Part shown: positions 8,333-16,881 of the stretch, one piece after another
How positions within the stretch are numbered: position 1 is the first letter of the stretch
Layout of the letters: each line of letters begins with the position of its first letter
Assembly: GCA_905372235.1 (NCBI GenBank)
Contig: CAJPOF010000009.1
Location: 1-50,586 of the forward strand
Reading direction: 5' to 3'
Source of the DNA: an uncultured Treponema sp.
GTDB taxonomy: Bacteria > Spirochaetota > Spirochaetia > Treponematales > Treponemataceae
DNA: 50,586 nucleotides
The notes under the pieces: model-generated
Seen by the model: the letters and a program-made list of their open reading frames with translations, nothing else
What the model was told of the DNA's origin: nothing
The model's database searches: none
Position numbers and translations under genes: made by a program

Positions 8333-10686
8333 TAATAGCGATTGACGGTCCTGCGGGAACGGGAAAAAGCACCATTGCTTCTCTTATAGCAAAAAAATTG
8401 AACATAACCTATCTGAACAGCGGAAGTTTTTACAGAGCATTGACCATGGCTCTTCTTGACGGAAATGTGCCTCTTTCGGATGAGGACGCTGTTGTTGATT
8501 TCTGCAAAAAACAAAAACTCGATTACGTAGACTCGCATCTTATATTGAACGGAATCGACGTGGAATCACATTTGCACGACGACAGGGTAAGCGGACTTGT
8601 AGCCCAAATTTCTGCGATAGTCAGGATACGCCATCTTGTGAACGTCAGGCTTAGAAAGATTACAGAAAGCCTTGACATTGTATGCGAGGGGCGCGACATG
8701 ACCACTGTTGTTTTTCCTAATGCGGAGCATAAATTCTACCTTGACGCTTCTCTTGACGTTCAGGCTGAACGCCGCTTCAAGCAGGGCGTAAGCGATATGT
8801 CCCTTGAGGAAATCAGGGAGGCTATCAAAAAACGCGATGAAATAGACAGAAACAAGGCGGAAGGCTCTCTTGTGCGCGCTCCCGACGCTTTTTACATAGA
8901 TACATCAGCCTTGACGATAGAAAATGTTTGTGGCATAATATTAAATCAAATTAATATACAAGGGTTTACAATGGACGAAATGGAAGTGGAAAAGGAAGAG
9001 GGTCAGAACTCAATGAACTCTATCCAGACACAATTAGAGGAATCTCTGAATAATTTTACGAATCCCGAAGAAGGACAGCTTGTTGAAGGTACTGTTGTAC
9101 AGGTTACGAACGAGTATGTTTTCCTCGATGTTGCTTGCAAGTCTGAGGGACGACTCCCCGTGGAGGAGTTCTCGGACGATTTGCCTAATGTAGGCGACAA
9201 GGTGCAGGTATTCTTGATAAAGAAATTCGGGCGGAACGGACCTGAGATTTCGAAGTCCAAGGCTGATGCAAAAAGAATGTGGAAAGATGTGTCCCAGTCG
9301 TTCAAGGACAAGGTTTCGATTGCCGGCACAATCACCAAAATTGTAAAAGGCGGCTATGATGTCAACCTTGGAGGCGATATTCATGCGTTCCTTCCAATCA
9401 GCCAGTCAGACAGCCAAAAAGTCGAAAAGCCCGAAAGCCTTTTGGGGCTAAAAGCTCAGTTCTATATAGAACGTCTTTATTCGGACAACAAGGCGAATGT
9501 CGTCGTGAACCGTAGAAAATATCTTGAGGAGCAAATCGACACAAAGCGTGAAGAATTCTTCGAGAACATAAAAATCGGAGATACCGTAAAAGGAATAGTG
9601 AAAAGTTTTACGAGTTTTGGAGCTTTTATCGACCTTGGCGGTTTCGACGGTCTTCTTCATATAAATGATATGAGTTGGGGTCATGTGGCTCGTCCTAAAG
9701 ATTTCGTGAAAAAAGGACAGGAGATAGAACTCAAGGTAATTCGCCTTGACCCTGCCGAAAAGCGAATAAATCTTTCGCTAAAGCATTTTTCCGAAGACCC
9801 TTGGATTCATTTTGAGGAAAAATACCATGTGAACGACATCGTAAAGGGAAAGGTTACAAAACTTACTGATTTTGGTGCGTTCATAGAACTTGAAGAAGGA
9901 ATCGAAGGTCTTGTTCATATAAGTGAATTCTCTTGGACAAAGAAGGTCAGTAAGCCGTCGGATATGGTAAGCATAGGCGACGAAGTGGAATGCATGATTC
10001 TCGGCTATGACATTCAGGCGGGAAGGGTTTCTCTTGGTCTGAAGCAGGTTACGGCAAATCCTTGGGATTCGATTGCGGATAAATATCCTGTAGGCTCAAA
10101 GGTCAAGGGAAAAATAGTAAAACTTACTAATGTGGGTGCGTTTGTTCAGCTTGAAGACGGAATAGACGGTTTCCTTCATGCGGACGATATAAGTTGGACT
10201 AAGAAAATAAAGCATCCTGGAAGTGAACTTTCAATGGATCAGGAACTTGATGTAATTGTTATTGAGTGCGATGCAGAAAACCACAGGATAAAGGTGGGAA
10301 TCAAGCAGCTTACGGAAAGTCCGTGGAAACAGTTTGCTGAAGATTACAAGCCCGGTTCTACGCTTGAGGGCGAGATTACTTCCATAACGGATTTCGGCGT
10401 GTTCGTCAGAGCTCCGAATGGAATAGAAGGTCTTGTGAACAAGGCGAATCTTTCGGAAGACAGGGAAACTCCTTTCGAGGAAGCTGTAAAAAAATACAAT
10501 GTCGGCGACAAGATAAATGTTTATGTTGTTGACGTGAAGGTCGAGAAAGAGCAGGTCGCATTTTCCGTGCGTGAATTCAAGAAGAAGCAGCAGAGGGACG
10601 AGATTTCCCAGTATATGTCAGGCTCAAACAACGAGGATGACGGCGGCTACACTCTTGGAGATTTCTTGAAAAATCAGAAGAACTGA
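8329..10686 (+). CDS. cmk-rpsA: cytidylate kinase-ribosomal protein S1 fusion
   Basis: One uninterrupted 785-residue frame joins two housekeeping proteins. Residues 1 to about 212 are CMP/dCMP kinase (GPAGTGKST P-loop, LNSGSFYRALT, CEGRDMTTVVFP, KKRDEIDRNK, FYIDTS). Residues 215-785 are ribosomal protein S1 with six S1/OB repeats starting near 248, 327, 416, 500, 587 and 674; repeats 3-6 are the most alike (for example GKVTKLTDFGAFIEL). CMK recycles CMP; S1 delivers mRNA to the 30S subunit. The genes are often adjacent in bacteria; a fusion is known in Treponema pallidum. ATG 8329 follows AAGAGG and overlaps the preceding stop. An internal ATG at 8971 has its own AGGG six bases upstream and would give a free 571-residue S1. 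Confidence 0.95.
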   Translation: MIIAIDGPAGTGKSTIASLIAKKLNITYLNSGSFYRALTMALLDGNVPLSDEDAVVDFCKKQKLDYVDSHLILNGIDVESHLHDDRVSGLVAQISAIVRIRHLVNVRLRKITESLDIVCEGRDMTTVVFPNAEHKFYLDASLDVQAERRFKQGVSDMSLEEIREAIKKRDEIDRNKAEGSLVRAPDAFYIDTSALTIENVCGIILNQINIQGFTMDEMEVEKEEGQNSMNSIQTQLEESLNNFTNPEEGQLVEGTVVQVTNEYVFLDVACKSEGRLPVEEFSDDLPNVGDKVQVFLIKKFGRNGPEISKSKADAKRMWKDVSQSFKDKVSIAGTITKIVKGGYDVNLGGDIHAFLPISQSDSQKVEKPESLLGLKAQFYIERLYSDNKANVVVNRRKYLEEQIDTKREEFFENIKIGDTVKGIVKSFTSFGAFIDLGGFDGLLHINDMSWGHVARPKDFVKKGQEIELKVIRLDPAEKRINLSLKHFSEDPWIHFEEKYHVNDIVKGKVTKLTDFGAFIELEEGIEGLVHISEFSWTKKVSKPSDMVSIGDEVECMILGYDIQAGRVSLGLKQVTANPWDSIADKYPVGSKVKGKIVKLTNVGAFVQLEDGIDGFLHADDISWTKKIKHPGSELSMDQELDVIVIECDAENHRIKVGIKQLTESPWKQFAEDYKPGSTLEGEITSITDFGVFVRAPNGIEGLVNKANLSEDRETPFEEAVKKYNVGDKINVYVVDVKVEKEQVAFSVREFKKKQQRDEISQYMSGSNNEDDGGYTLGDFLKNQKN

Positions 10687-10705
10687 TAAAAGGTTCGGAG
10701 AATTG

Positions 10706-10737
10706 AAATGTCGCTTTTATGCGACGTTTCTTTTTTT
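10706..10737 (+). terminator. intrinsic terminator after cmk-rpsA
   Basis: GTCGC (10710-10714) pairs with GCGAC (10721-10725), extended by A-T pairs, and is followed by a T-rich run to 10737. The hairpin overlaps the ATG at 10719 that opens the next long frame, arguing that the next gene really begins further downstream. Confidence 0.8.
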
Positions 10738-10775
10738 CGGATTTGTTTTATGTTCTTGGAAAGGTGGAGTTTCTT

Positions 10776-11717
10776 TTGGAATTCGAGGACTTTCAGGATA
10801 GGCGATTTTTTGAATTTAAAAAAGAAAACCCTTGTTTTATCGCAGAAAGTCCGGCTCTGAAGGATTTGGTTTCGATTTTGGGAAAAATTTCTGCATCTTC
10901 TTCGCCTGTTTTAATTTTTGGGGAGCATGGAACCGGAAAATCCGCTTTTGCCTTTCAGATTTTCAAGAAACGAAATATAGACGGCGGAAAGTTTTTTTCT
11001 GTTGATTGCAGGGATTTTCCGAATCTTCCTGATTTTGATTTTGCTTCATGTGATGGCGATGTGCTTTTTCTGAAAGAGATTTCAAATCTTTCTAAAGAGG
11101 GACAAAAATCTCTTTTGGTTTTGCTTCGTTCCGTGCTTGAAGGAAAATTGAACCTAAAAATTGTCGCTTCTACTTGCGAAAACTTAGCTAGCCTTGTTAG
11201 GGACGGAGGATTCAGCGAGGAACTTTCTGCCAGATTGAACGTTCTTTCTGTCAGGATTCCGCCTTTGAAAAACAGGAAAGAGGACATAGTTCCTTTGGCG
11301 GAACTTTTTTTGCGGAAAAATTGCGAAAGGCTTTCTAAGAAAGTCGTAGGTTTTTCCGACGCTGCCATAGATGCCATGAAGATGTACGGCTGGCATGGGA
11401 ATGTCCGTGAACTTAGAGCCGTGGTGGAGAGGGCTTCCATCCTTGAGGTGCAGAATGCGGTCAGGCTGGAAAATCTTTTTCTTTCGAGAACTGTTCCGGA
11501 AAAAGATTTTTTCAAGGATTTTTCCGATTCGTGCTCAAAAGGAAATGAAAACGGAATGTCGTTCAGGGAAGCTTTGGCGAGTTTCAAAAGGGCGTACATA
11601 ATCAGGGTTTTGGAAGAAAACGGCTGGAATCAGACTAAAGCCAGCAGGTTTTTGGGGCTTCAGAGGACTTACGTGTCGAGACTGATGAACGAATTGAAAA
11701 TTCGTGATGAAATATAA
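10776..11717 (+). CDS. NtrC-type AAA+ regulator lacking the GAFTGA loop
   Basis: About 313 residues: a short N-terminus, an AAA+ domain of the sigma-54 activator family, and a C-terminal Fis-type helix-turn-helix (VLEENGWNQTKASRFLGL). Seen motifs: Walker A GEHGTGKSAFA, a Walker B-like DVLFLKEIS with Lys where Asp is usual, the RLNVLSVRIPPLKNRKEDI block including the Arg-finger region, and YGWHGNVRELRAVVERA. Between FFSVDCRDFP and DVLFLKEIS only about a dozen residues occur, so the loop carrying GAFTGA, which contacts sigma-54, is absent. It may therefore regulate without sigma-54, or be decaying. The start is a TTG at 10776 behind GGTGGAG; a more upstream ATG lies inside the terminator hairpin. 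Confidence 0.78.
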   Translation: MEFEDFQDRRFFEFKKENPCFIAESPALKDLVSILGKISASSSPVLIFGEHGTGKSAFAFQIFKKRNIDGGKFFSVDCRDFPNLPDFDFASCDGDVLFLKEISNLSKEGQKSLLVLLRSVLEGKLNLKIVASTCENLASLVRDGGFSEELSARLNVLSVRIPPLKNRKEDIVPLAELFLRKNCERLSKKVVGFSDAAIDAMKMYGWHGNVRELRAVVERASILEVQNAVRLENLFLSRTVPEKDFFKDFSDSCSKGNENGMSFREALASFKRAYIIRVLEENGWNQTKASRFLGLQRTYVSRLMNELKIRDEI

Positions 11718-11729
11718 TGAGGTATTTAT

Positions 11730-12392
11730 ATGAAAAAATTTGAAAAAGCGACGGTCGGCGAAAAGGTCGCAAGTTATGTAGAAATGCGGCGGACGATGCT
11801 TGTCGCCGTTCTTGTTGTGCTTGTGGTGGCGATTGCGTCTTTCGCTCTAATTACTGGAATACGTTCAAAGAATTCGATGAAGGGGATTTCGGCGTTGGAT
11901 TTGATTTCTTATGAGATGATAAGCGATTCTTCCGGTCTTTCGGAGGAGGAACTTGCCGAAAGAAAACAGAAGGCGCTTTCTTCGATAGAGCAATACACCA
12001 AAAAAAGCGGAATCGTCGGCGTGAGGGCGAATATGCTTTCTGCTGAAATTTTTTATTCCGACAAGGAGTATGCCAAGGCGGCGGATTCTTGGGTGTCGGC
12101 GTTTTCCAAAGGGAAAAAATCGTATACGGCTTCGATAGCCGCTTTCAACGCCGCTTCTTGCTACGAGAATTTGGGCGATTTTTCAAATGCGGAAAAATAT
12201 TATTCAGAATCGGTAAAACTTTCCGACTTTCTTCTTGCAGGAAGGGCGAACTTCAATCTTGGTCGCGTTCGGGAAAAACTTGGAAATATCGACGGCGCGC
12301 TTGAGGCGTACAATGCGGTTATAGACAGCGAGCCTGATTCGTCTTGGGGAAAACTTTCAAAAACTCAGACAATCAAGCTGGAATTAAAATAA
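11730..12392 (+). CDS. membrane-anchored TPR protein
   Basis: A 220-residue protein with a single transmembrane segment at about 24-44 (LVAVLVVLVVAIASFALITG) after a charged cytoplasmic N-terminus. TPR-like repeats lie between about 95 and 205 (SAEIFYSDKEYAKAADSWVSA, NAASCYENLGDFSNAEKYYSES, NLGRVREKLGNIDGALEAYN). The layout is like YfgM/ancillary SecYEG-associated TPR proteins, but this is a resemblance only. It begins 12 bases after the AAA+ regulator and ends just before a lipoprotein gene, so the three are probably co-transcribed. Confidence 0.75.
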   Translation: MKKFEKATVGEKVASYVEMRRTMLVAVLVVLVVAIASFALITGIRSKNSMKGISALDLISYEMISDSSGLSEEELAERKQKALSSIEQYTKKSGIVGVRANMLSAEIFYSDKEYAKAADSWVSAFSKGKKSYTASIAAFNAASCYENLGDFSNAEKYYSESVKLSDFLLAGRANFNLGRVREKLGNIDGALEAYNAVIDSEPDSSWGKLSKTQTIKLELK

Positions 12393-12425
12393 TCGTTGAA
12401 TCGATTTGTTCCGCAGGAGAAGTAT

Positions 12426-13244
12426 ATGCGAATCGGGAAAACTTTGATCGGTTTTTCATTTGCATTTCTTCTTTTTTTTTCAGGCTGCGGGCTTGAAGAA
12501 TATGTGTATATTGTAGGTCCGAGAGTCTTGAACCATACGTCCAACTACGAGACGGCGGCGGACGAAAGGTACGTCGAATTCACGACTGAAGAGACGGCGA
12601 ACGCAGGTAAGCCGCAGTTTCAGGGAACGGCGATTTATTATAAAATTTACAACAATCACAGTGATATGTCCTCGCAGTATTCGTCGATAACAAGCCTTTC
12701 TTCTTCGACTAACGAATCTGCGGCAGCTACCCGTATGATAGATTCCTACAAGTACAAGCAGTTGGGGCTTTCTGATAATTACGATTCTCCGTTGATTGAA
12801 AATGCCGGAGTGAACAGGCGAATCTATATCCGTATTACAAATTATTATGACAAGACCTCGAACAGTAACAAGGCTTTGCTGATTGTAGGGGATTCCGATG
12901 TGAATAAATTCCGTAACAACCCTGAGGATGTGTATGATTCAGCCACAAATCCCGGAGGCTACAGGATTCGAGGAACGCCTCGCCGAAAGGGAAACAAATA
13001 TTCGTTCGATTTTGGGCGGGCAAAATCACCCTACGAGAACGCAGAATATAACAAAGCTCCGTCGTCGGACGATAACATGGACGATTTTAAAGAGTCTTCC
13101 TCTTTTTCGGAGAGTAAGGACGGCGTTTATTATGTCGACCTTTTTGCAGTCGGCGTAGGAGAGGACGAAAATTTCACCCGTTATTACAGCAATGTCCTTC
13201 ACTTGGGTTCGGTCGCTGTGGATTCAAATTCCGAATACAATTAG
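12426..13244 (+). CDS. lipoprotein of unknown function
   Basis: A 272-residue protein with a lipobox FFSGC (Cys21) after a hydrophobic signal. The mature part is polar, rich in Ser, Asn and Tyr, with beta-like segments (RRIYIRITNYYDKTS, GVYYVDLFAVGVGEDENF) and no motif I recognise. The ATG at 12426 is preceded by CAGGAGA, and gives a proper signal; an upstream in-frame codon at 12396 does not. Likely exported and anchored in the inner or outer membrane. It is the last gene before the tRNA. Confidence 0.72.
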   Translation: MRIGKTLIGFSFAFLLFFSGCGLEEYVYIVGPRVLNHTSNYETAADERYVEFTTEETANAGKPQFQGTAIYYKIYNNHSDMSSQYSSITSLSSSTNESAAATRMIDSYKYKQLGLSDNYDSPLIENAGVNRRIYIRITNYYDKTSNSNKALLIVGDSDVNKFRNNPEDVYDSATNPGGYRIRGTPRRKGNKYSFDFGRAKSPYENAEYNKAPSSDDNMDDFKESSSFSESKDGVYYVDLFAVGVGEDENFTRYYSNVLHLGSVAVDSNSEYN

Positions 13245-13351
13245 TTTTGTAAAAAGCCTTTTTCCAAGTCCGTGGGAATATATACCGAGTTGTTTACACG
13301 GGCGGTTTTTCTATTGAACTAAAAATTTATTTACTGTATATTGTTCCCTAC

Positions 13352-13425
13352 GGTTCCGTAGCTCAGCCGGATAGAGCACATGCCTTCTAAGCATGCGGTC
13401 GGCAGTTCGATTCTGCCCGGAATCA
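13352..13425 (+). tRNA. tRNA-Arg (anticodon TCT)
   Basis: A complete cloverleaf: acceptor GGTTCCG (13352-13358) pairs with CGGAATC (13418-13424), D-arm GCTC...GAGC, anticodon stem CATGC/GCATG around the loop CTTCTAA giving anticodon TCT, and T-arm GGCAG-TTCGATT-CTGCC. The discriminator is A13425 and CCA is not encoded. It reads AGA codons. A terminator follows directly. Confidence 0.96.
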
Positions 13426-13426
13426 G

Positions 13427-13455
13427 AAGCCTGCGGTTTTTCTGCGGGCTTTTTT
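13427..13455 (+). terminator. intrinsic terminator after tRNA-Arg
   Basis: AGCCTGCGG (13428-13436) pairs with CTGCGGGCT (13442-13450, two G-U pairs) and runs into six T. It begins two bases after the tRNA. Confidence 0.88.
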
Positions 13456-13473
13456 GTTTCTAATTAAAATCGC

Positions 13474-14433
13474 ATGGAAAACGGATTTTCAAACGGTCAT
13501 TTTTACAGCGTTTCTCAGTTTTACAGGGAAAAATTCGGTTCAAAGGTGTATAAAATCGCCATTGATGCAGGCTGCACCTGCCCCAACAGGGACGGAACAA
13601 AGGGACGCGGAGGATGCGTTTTCTGCTCGGAAAGCGGTTCCGGAGAGTTTTCCGCAGATAAAAATCTTTCGATTTCGGAGCAGATAAAAAACGCGAAAAA
13701 CCTTGTTTCCCAAAAGGTAAAAAACGGAAAATATATCGCCTATTTTCAGAATCATTCCAACACCTATGGCGATGAGGAAGAACTTTTCAGAAAATATTTG
13801 GACTCAGTTTCCCAAGAGGACGTGGTCGGGCTTTCCATAGCTACTCGCCCTGACTGCATTTTTCCTTCTATGCTTGAAAAGATTTCCGCCCTTTCAAAAA
13901 GGACTTTTGTTACGGTGGAACTGGGGCTTCAGACTTCAAACGAAAAATCTGCGGACTATATAAAAAGGCTTTATACCAACGAAGACTATCTTGATTGCGT
14001 GCGGCGAATAAAAAAATCTTCGCCAGACATTCATGTTGTTACTCATCTTATTTTCGGGCTTCCTTTTGAGACCGAGATGGATATGCTTGAAAGTGTTGAT
14101 TTTTGTGTAAGGGCAGGCACGGATGGAATCAAGATTTGTGTTCTGCATGTGCTTGAAGGCACGGAACTTTTAAATGACTTTAAGGATGGAAAATTTTCTA
14201 CGCTCGAAATGGAAGAATATTTTAAGATTCTTGGAAAGGCGCTCAAAAGAATTCCTGAAAATGTTGTGATTCACAGGCTTACAGGAGATGGTGCGAAGCG
14301 TCTTCTTGTTTCTCCGATGTGGAGTGCGGACAAGAAAAATGTGCTTAATTCTCTTGCATCTTATTTGAGGAAGAATGAAATTGTGCAGGGAAAGGATTTT
14401 CAATATAATTTTTTACATGAAACGACCCTTTGA
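13474..14433 (+). CDS. TIGR01212-family (YhcC-like) radical SAM protein
   Basis: A 319-residue radical SAM enzyme of unknown substrate. The cluster-binding region is IDAGCTCPNRDG followed by GRGGCVFCSES, the non-standard cysteine arrangement of the YhcC/TIGR01212 family. Other family landmarks are IAYFQNHSNTYG, GLSIATRPDC, VTVELGLQT, VVTHLIFGLPFET, IKICVLHVLEGT and a C-terminal VIHRLTGDG. It starts soon after the tRNA terminator with no obvious Shine-Dalgarno. Its 3' end overlaps the lipoprotein GH3 gene by 17 bases. Confidence 0.9.
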   Translation: MENGFSNGHFYSVSQFYREKFGSKVYKIAIDAGCTCPNRDGTKGRGGCVFCSESGSGEFSADKNLSISEQIKNAKNLVSQKVKNGKYIAYFQNHSNTYGDEEELFRKYLDSVSQEDVVGLSIATRPDCIFPSMLEKISALSKRTFVTVELGLQTSNEKSADYIKRLYTNEDYLDCVRRIKKSSPDIHVVTHLIFGLPFETEMDMLESVDFCVRAGTDGIKICVLHVLEGTELLNDFKDGKFSTLEMEEYFKILGKALKRIPENVVIHRLTGDGAKRLLVSPMWSADKKNVLNSLASYLRKNEIVQGKDFQYNFLHETTL

Positions 14434-15751
14434 TGTGTGCTTGAATCTTTTTTTTGCACTGCTTTTTCTTTCGGGCTGCAAATCTTCGGATACAAGGCAA
14501 GACAGGCTTGACATGACTAGGCGGAAATATCTTTCGTCTCTTTGTATTGAGATTTCTGATATAAACAGAGGAAAGAAAATTGCGCTGGACGATTTTATCG
14601 CATCCCTTTCAATCGAAGAGAAAGTCTCGCAATTGTTTATAGAAAATCTTGAGGGGGACACGGTTTTTGTTCCGGTCGAAAACGAGTCCTCGATATCCGG
14701 CACGAAGAGAAAAAAAGCGCTGATTCCGGGCGGATTTATTTTCTTTTCCTACAACGTGAGGGATGATATCGAAGGGACGATGTATTTTACGGACAGCATA
14801 CGCCGTTATTGCCTTGAAAACGAAATCATTCCACCTTTTTTGGCGATAGATCAGGAAGGAGGGCTTGTAAACAGGCTTCGAATATTGAACGGTCCTCTTC
14901 CTTCGAACTTGAAAGTCTCGAAAAATCTTGGAAAGGATTCCGCCTATGCCCTTTATTCTCTTCAGGCAAGGCAGATGCGTTCCCTCGGTTTTGACATGAA
15001 CATTGCGCCTGTCTTGGAAGTTCTTACGCCTTTTAATCAGGGATTTTTGGGAGAAAGAAGTTTTGGCGCTTCCGAGGATGTGACAGGCTATGGAATTTCT
15101 TGCGTCAACGGATATGAGAACAACAGAATCGGCTCCGTTGCAAAGCATTTTCCGGGGAACACAAACACTGACCCACATACAGGGCTTCCTGAAATCGCTC
15201 TTGGAAAGGATGAACTTTACGCCCAGCTTGAGCCTTTCAGAAAAATTCTTGAAAGAAATCCCGCTGGAATCCTTATGAGCCATGCAAGGACATCATGCCT
15301 TGACAATGAAAAACCTGCCTGCCTTTCGTACAAATGGGTGAGCGAAAAACTTAGGAATGAGTTCGGTTTTGACGGCGTGATTTTTTCAGACGACATATTC
15401 ATGGGTGCTTTGTCAGAAAACGGCTATCCGCCGGAAAAGGCGGTCGTAATGGCGATTGAGGCTGGTGTGGATGTGATTATGCTTTCCGAAAAACGTTTTT
15501 CTTTTCCTGCGAAGATTCTTGTGGAAAAAGCCTTGTCGGAAAAGGATTTTCTTTCAAGGATAGAAGAATCTTTAAGGCGGGTTCTTGTCTACAAGACAAA
15601 GACGGGACTTTTGGAATATCGAAGGAAGGAAGCGGGAAAAAACGACTACGAGCTTTGCCTTGGAAATCCATTCGGTTCTGTTGAGGATAGAATTGTTAAT
15701 TTTAGGGATGCACGTTCGGAAAACATCGACTTGTATCTTCGCTTTTTTTGA
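14417..15751 (+). CDS. glycoside hydrolase family 3 lipoprotein (NagZ-like)
   Basis: A 444-residue protein with a lipobox FLSGC (Cys21) and a GH3 catalytic domain from about residue 65. Motifs: IPPFLAIDQEGGLVNRL, MNIAPVLEV, GERSFG, VAKHFPGNTNTDPHTGLP, GILMSHA, LSYKWVSEKLRNEFGFDGVIFSDDIFMGAL with the nucleophile Asp in SDD. Family members are beta-N-acetylhexosaminidases or beta-glucosidases. The usual KHFPGHG reads KHFPGNT here, while the downstream Asp-Pro-His (the NagZ Asp-His acid/base dyad position) remains. Being a lipoprotein it should act outside the cytoplasm, unlike the classic cytoplasmic NagZ. ATG 14417 is chosen because it opens the signal peptide; it overlaps the radical SAM gene. 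Confidence 0.87.
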   Translation: MKRPFDVCLNLFFALLFLSGCKSSDTRQDRLDMTRRKYLSSLCIEISDINRGKKIALDDFIASLSIEEKVSQLFIENLEGDTVFVPVENESSISGTKRKKALIPGGFIFFSYNVRDDIEGTMYFTDSIRRYCLENEIIPPFLAIDQEGGLVNRLRILNGPLPSNLKVSKNLGKDSAYALYSLQARQMRSLGFDMNIAPVLEVLTPFNQGFLGERSFGASEDVTGYGISCVNGYENNRIGSVAKHFPGNTNTDPHTGLPEIALGKDELYAQLEPFRKILERNPAGILMSHARTSCLDNEKPACLSYKWVSEKLRNEFGFDGVIFSDDIFMGALSENGYPPEKAVVMAIEAGVDVIMLSEKRFSFPAKILVEKALSEKDFLSRIEESLRRVLVYKTKTGLLEYRRKEAGKNDYELCLGNPFGSVEDRIVNFRDARSENIDLYLRFF

Positions 15752-15763
15752 CGGAAGGCTTAC

Positions 15764-16609
15764 ATGGGAAAGAAAAACGACTTGCGTCCTAAAAAACTTT
15801 GCGGCGAGGAAGGTTTTGACGCCTATTACTCTGAACTTTTTTCTTCAAGGTGGGAGTCTCTAAAATCTTCCCTGCAAAGTGAAAAATCTTATGTTGAATG
15901 GAAAAATGAAGGTTGCAAGGGATATTTCATCGATCCTGCGAGCGTTTATGCCGCCCTTCATCTTCCTTTGAAAGGCGCAAAACGTATTTTGGACATGTGC
16001 GCGGCTCCGGGCGGAAAGACATTGGTAATCGGAAGCCTTATGAAAGAAGATGCGGTTTTGGTCAGCAATGAAAGGTCTTTTCAAAGAAGGCAGAGGCTTT
16101 CGCAGGTCTGCAAAGACTATCTTCCTGAGAGTGCCGCATCCAGAATAAAACTGACTTCTTCTGACGGAGCAAGGCTTTGCCTGAACGCCGAGGAAGTCTA
16201 CGACAGGATTCTTTTGGATGCTCCATGCTCAAGCGAAAGGCATGTACTGAATGACAGAAAGCATCTTTTGCTTTGGTCGAGTGCCAGGGTGAAAAGCCTT
16301 GCGATGGAGCAATGGGCATTGATTTCTTCGGCGTACAGACTTCTTTCAAGAGGCGGATATCTTGTCTATTCTACATGCGCGCTATCAAAGTCGGAGAACG
16401 ATGAAATCATAAAAAGACTGGTGAAAAAATTCGATGATATGAAGATTGTGCTTGACGGAGAGGCGATGGAATTTTCCGACGAGTACAAAAAAATCTTGAA
16501 AACGGAGATAAGATTTGAGCCGGAGCGTACCGAATGCGGTTTTCATATCCTTCCGGACAGGCAAAACGGGGCAGGACCGATTTGGTTTTCGGTTTTGGAA
16601 AAGACCTGA
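15764..16609 (+). CDS. RsmB/NOP2-type RNA m5C methyltransferase
   Basis: SAM-dependent cytosine-5 RNA methyltransferase, probably acting on 16S rRNA or tRNA. The 281-residue protein shows motif I ILDMCAAPGGKTLVIG, motif IV ILLDAPCSSERHVL with the releasing Cys, and motif VI LVYSTCALSKSENDEII with the catalytic Cys. It also has DPASVYAALHLPLKGAKRIL, where the family usually has a Q-x-xSS segment. It lacks the NusB-like N-terminal domain of full RsmB, so it is a compact member. It starts 12 bases after the GH3 gene. Confidence 0.9.
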   Translation: MGKKNDLRPKKLCGEEGFDAYYSELFSSRWESLKSSLQSEKSYVEWKNEGCKGYFIDPASVYAALHLPLKGAKRILDMCAAPGGKTLVIGSLMKEDAVLVSNERSFQRRQRLSQVCKDYLPESAASRIKLTSSDGARLCLNAEEVYDRILLDAPCSSERHVLNDRKHLLLWSSARVKSLAMEQWALISSAYRLLSRGGYLVYSTCALSKSENDEIIKRLVKKFDDMKIVLDGEAMEFSDEYKKILKTEIRFEPERTECGFHILPDRQNGAGPIWFSVLEKT

Positions 16610-16881
16610 TTTTCCCTTGCGATTTTATTTTCCGTATGAAAAAATTGCACGCTTAAACTTGGGTGGAAAGTTTTTCCGTAAAGAAAAAGACTTGCGACGA
16701 GCCTTCAAAAGTGCGAAGCAGTGGAGCGGAGCGACACCGAGCCTTAGGCGGGCTTTTGAAAGCGAGTGGGAAAATGGACTTCGCCATAAAAAAATCGGCG
16801 GAAGATTTTGTTTTTCTTCGTGAAAAATTCTAAAATCAATCTTGATTGTGTTAATGGCTGAAAAGTTATATAGTTGTTTCC
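16610..16881. other. intergenic stretch with an imperfect inverted repeat
   Basis: No gene is visible here. Around 16700-16770 the stretch GAGCCTTCAAAAGTGCG is mirrored by GGGCTTTTGAAAGC, with TTCAAAAG/CTTTTGAA as the paired core and a GC-rich purine stretch (GTGGAGCGGAGCGACACC) in the loop. A TATATA box at 16867-16872 lies 10 bases before the helicase ATG; TTGATT at 16842 is 19 bases upstream of it, a poor spacing. Confidence 0.45.

Noticed and set aside
8971..10686. Separate rpsA gene
   Set aside because: The frame is continuous with cmk and no stop lies between them; I describe it as a fusion with a possible internal start rather than two genes.
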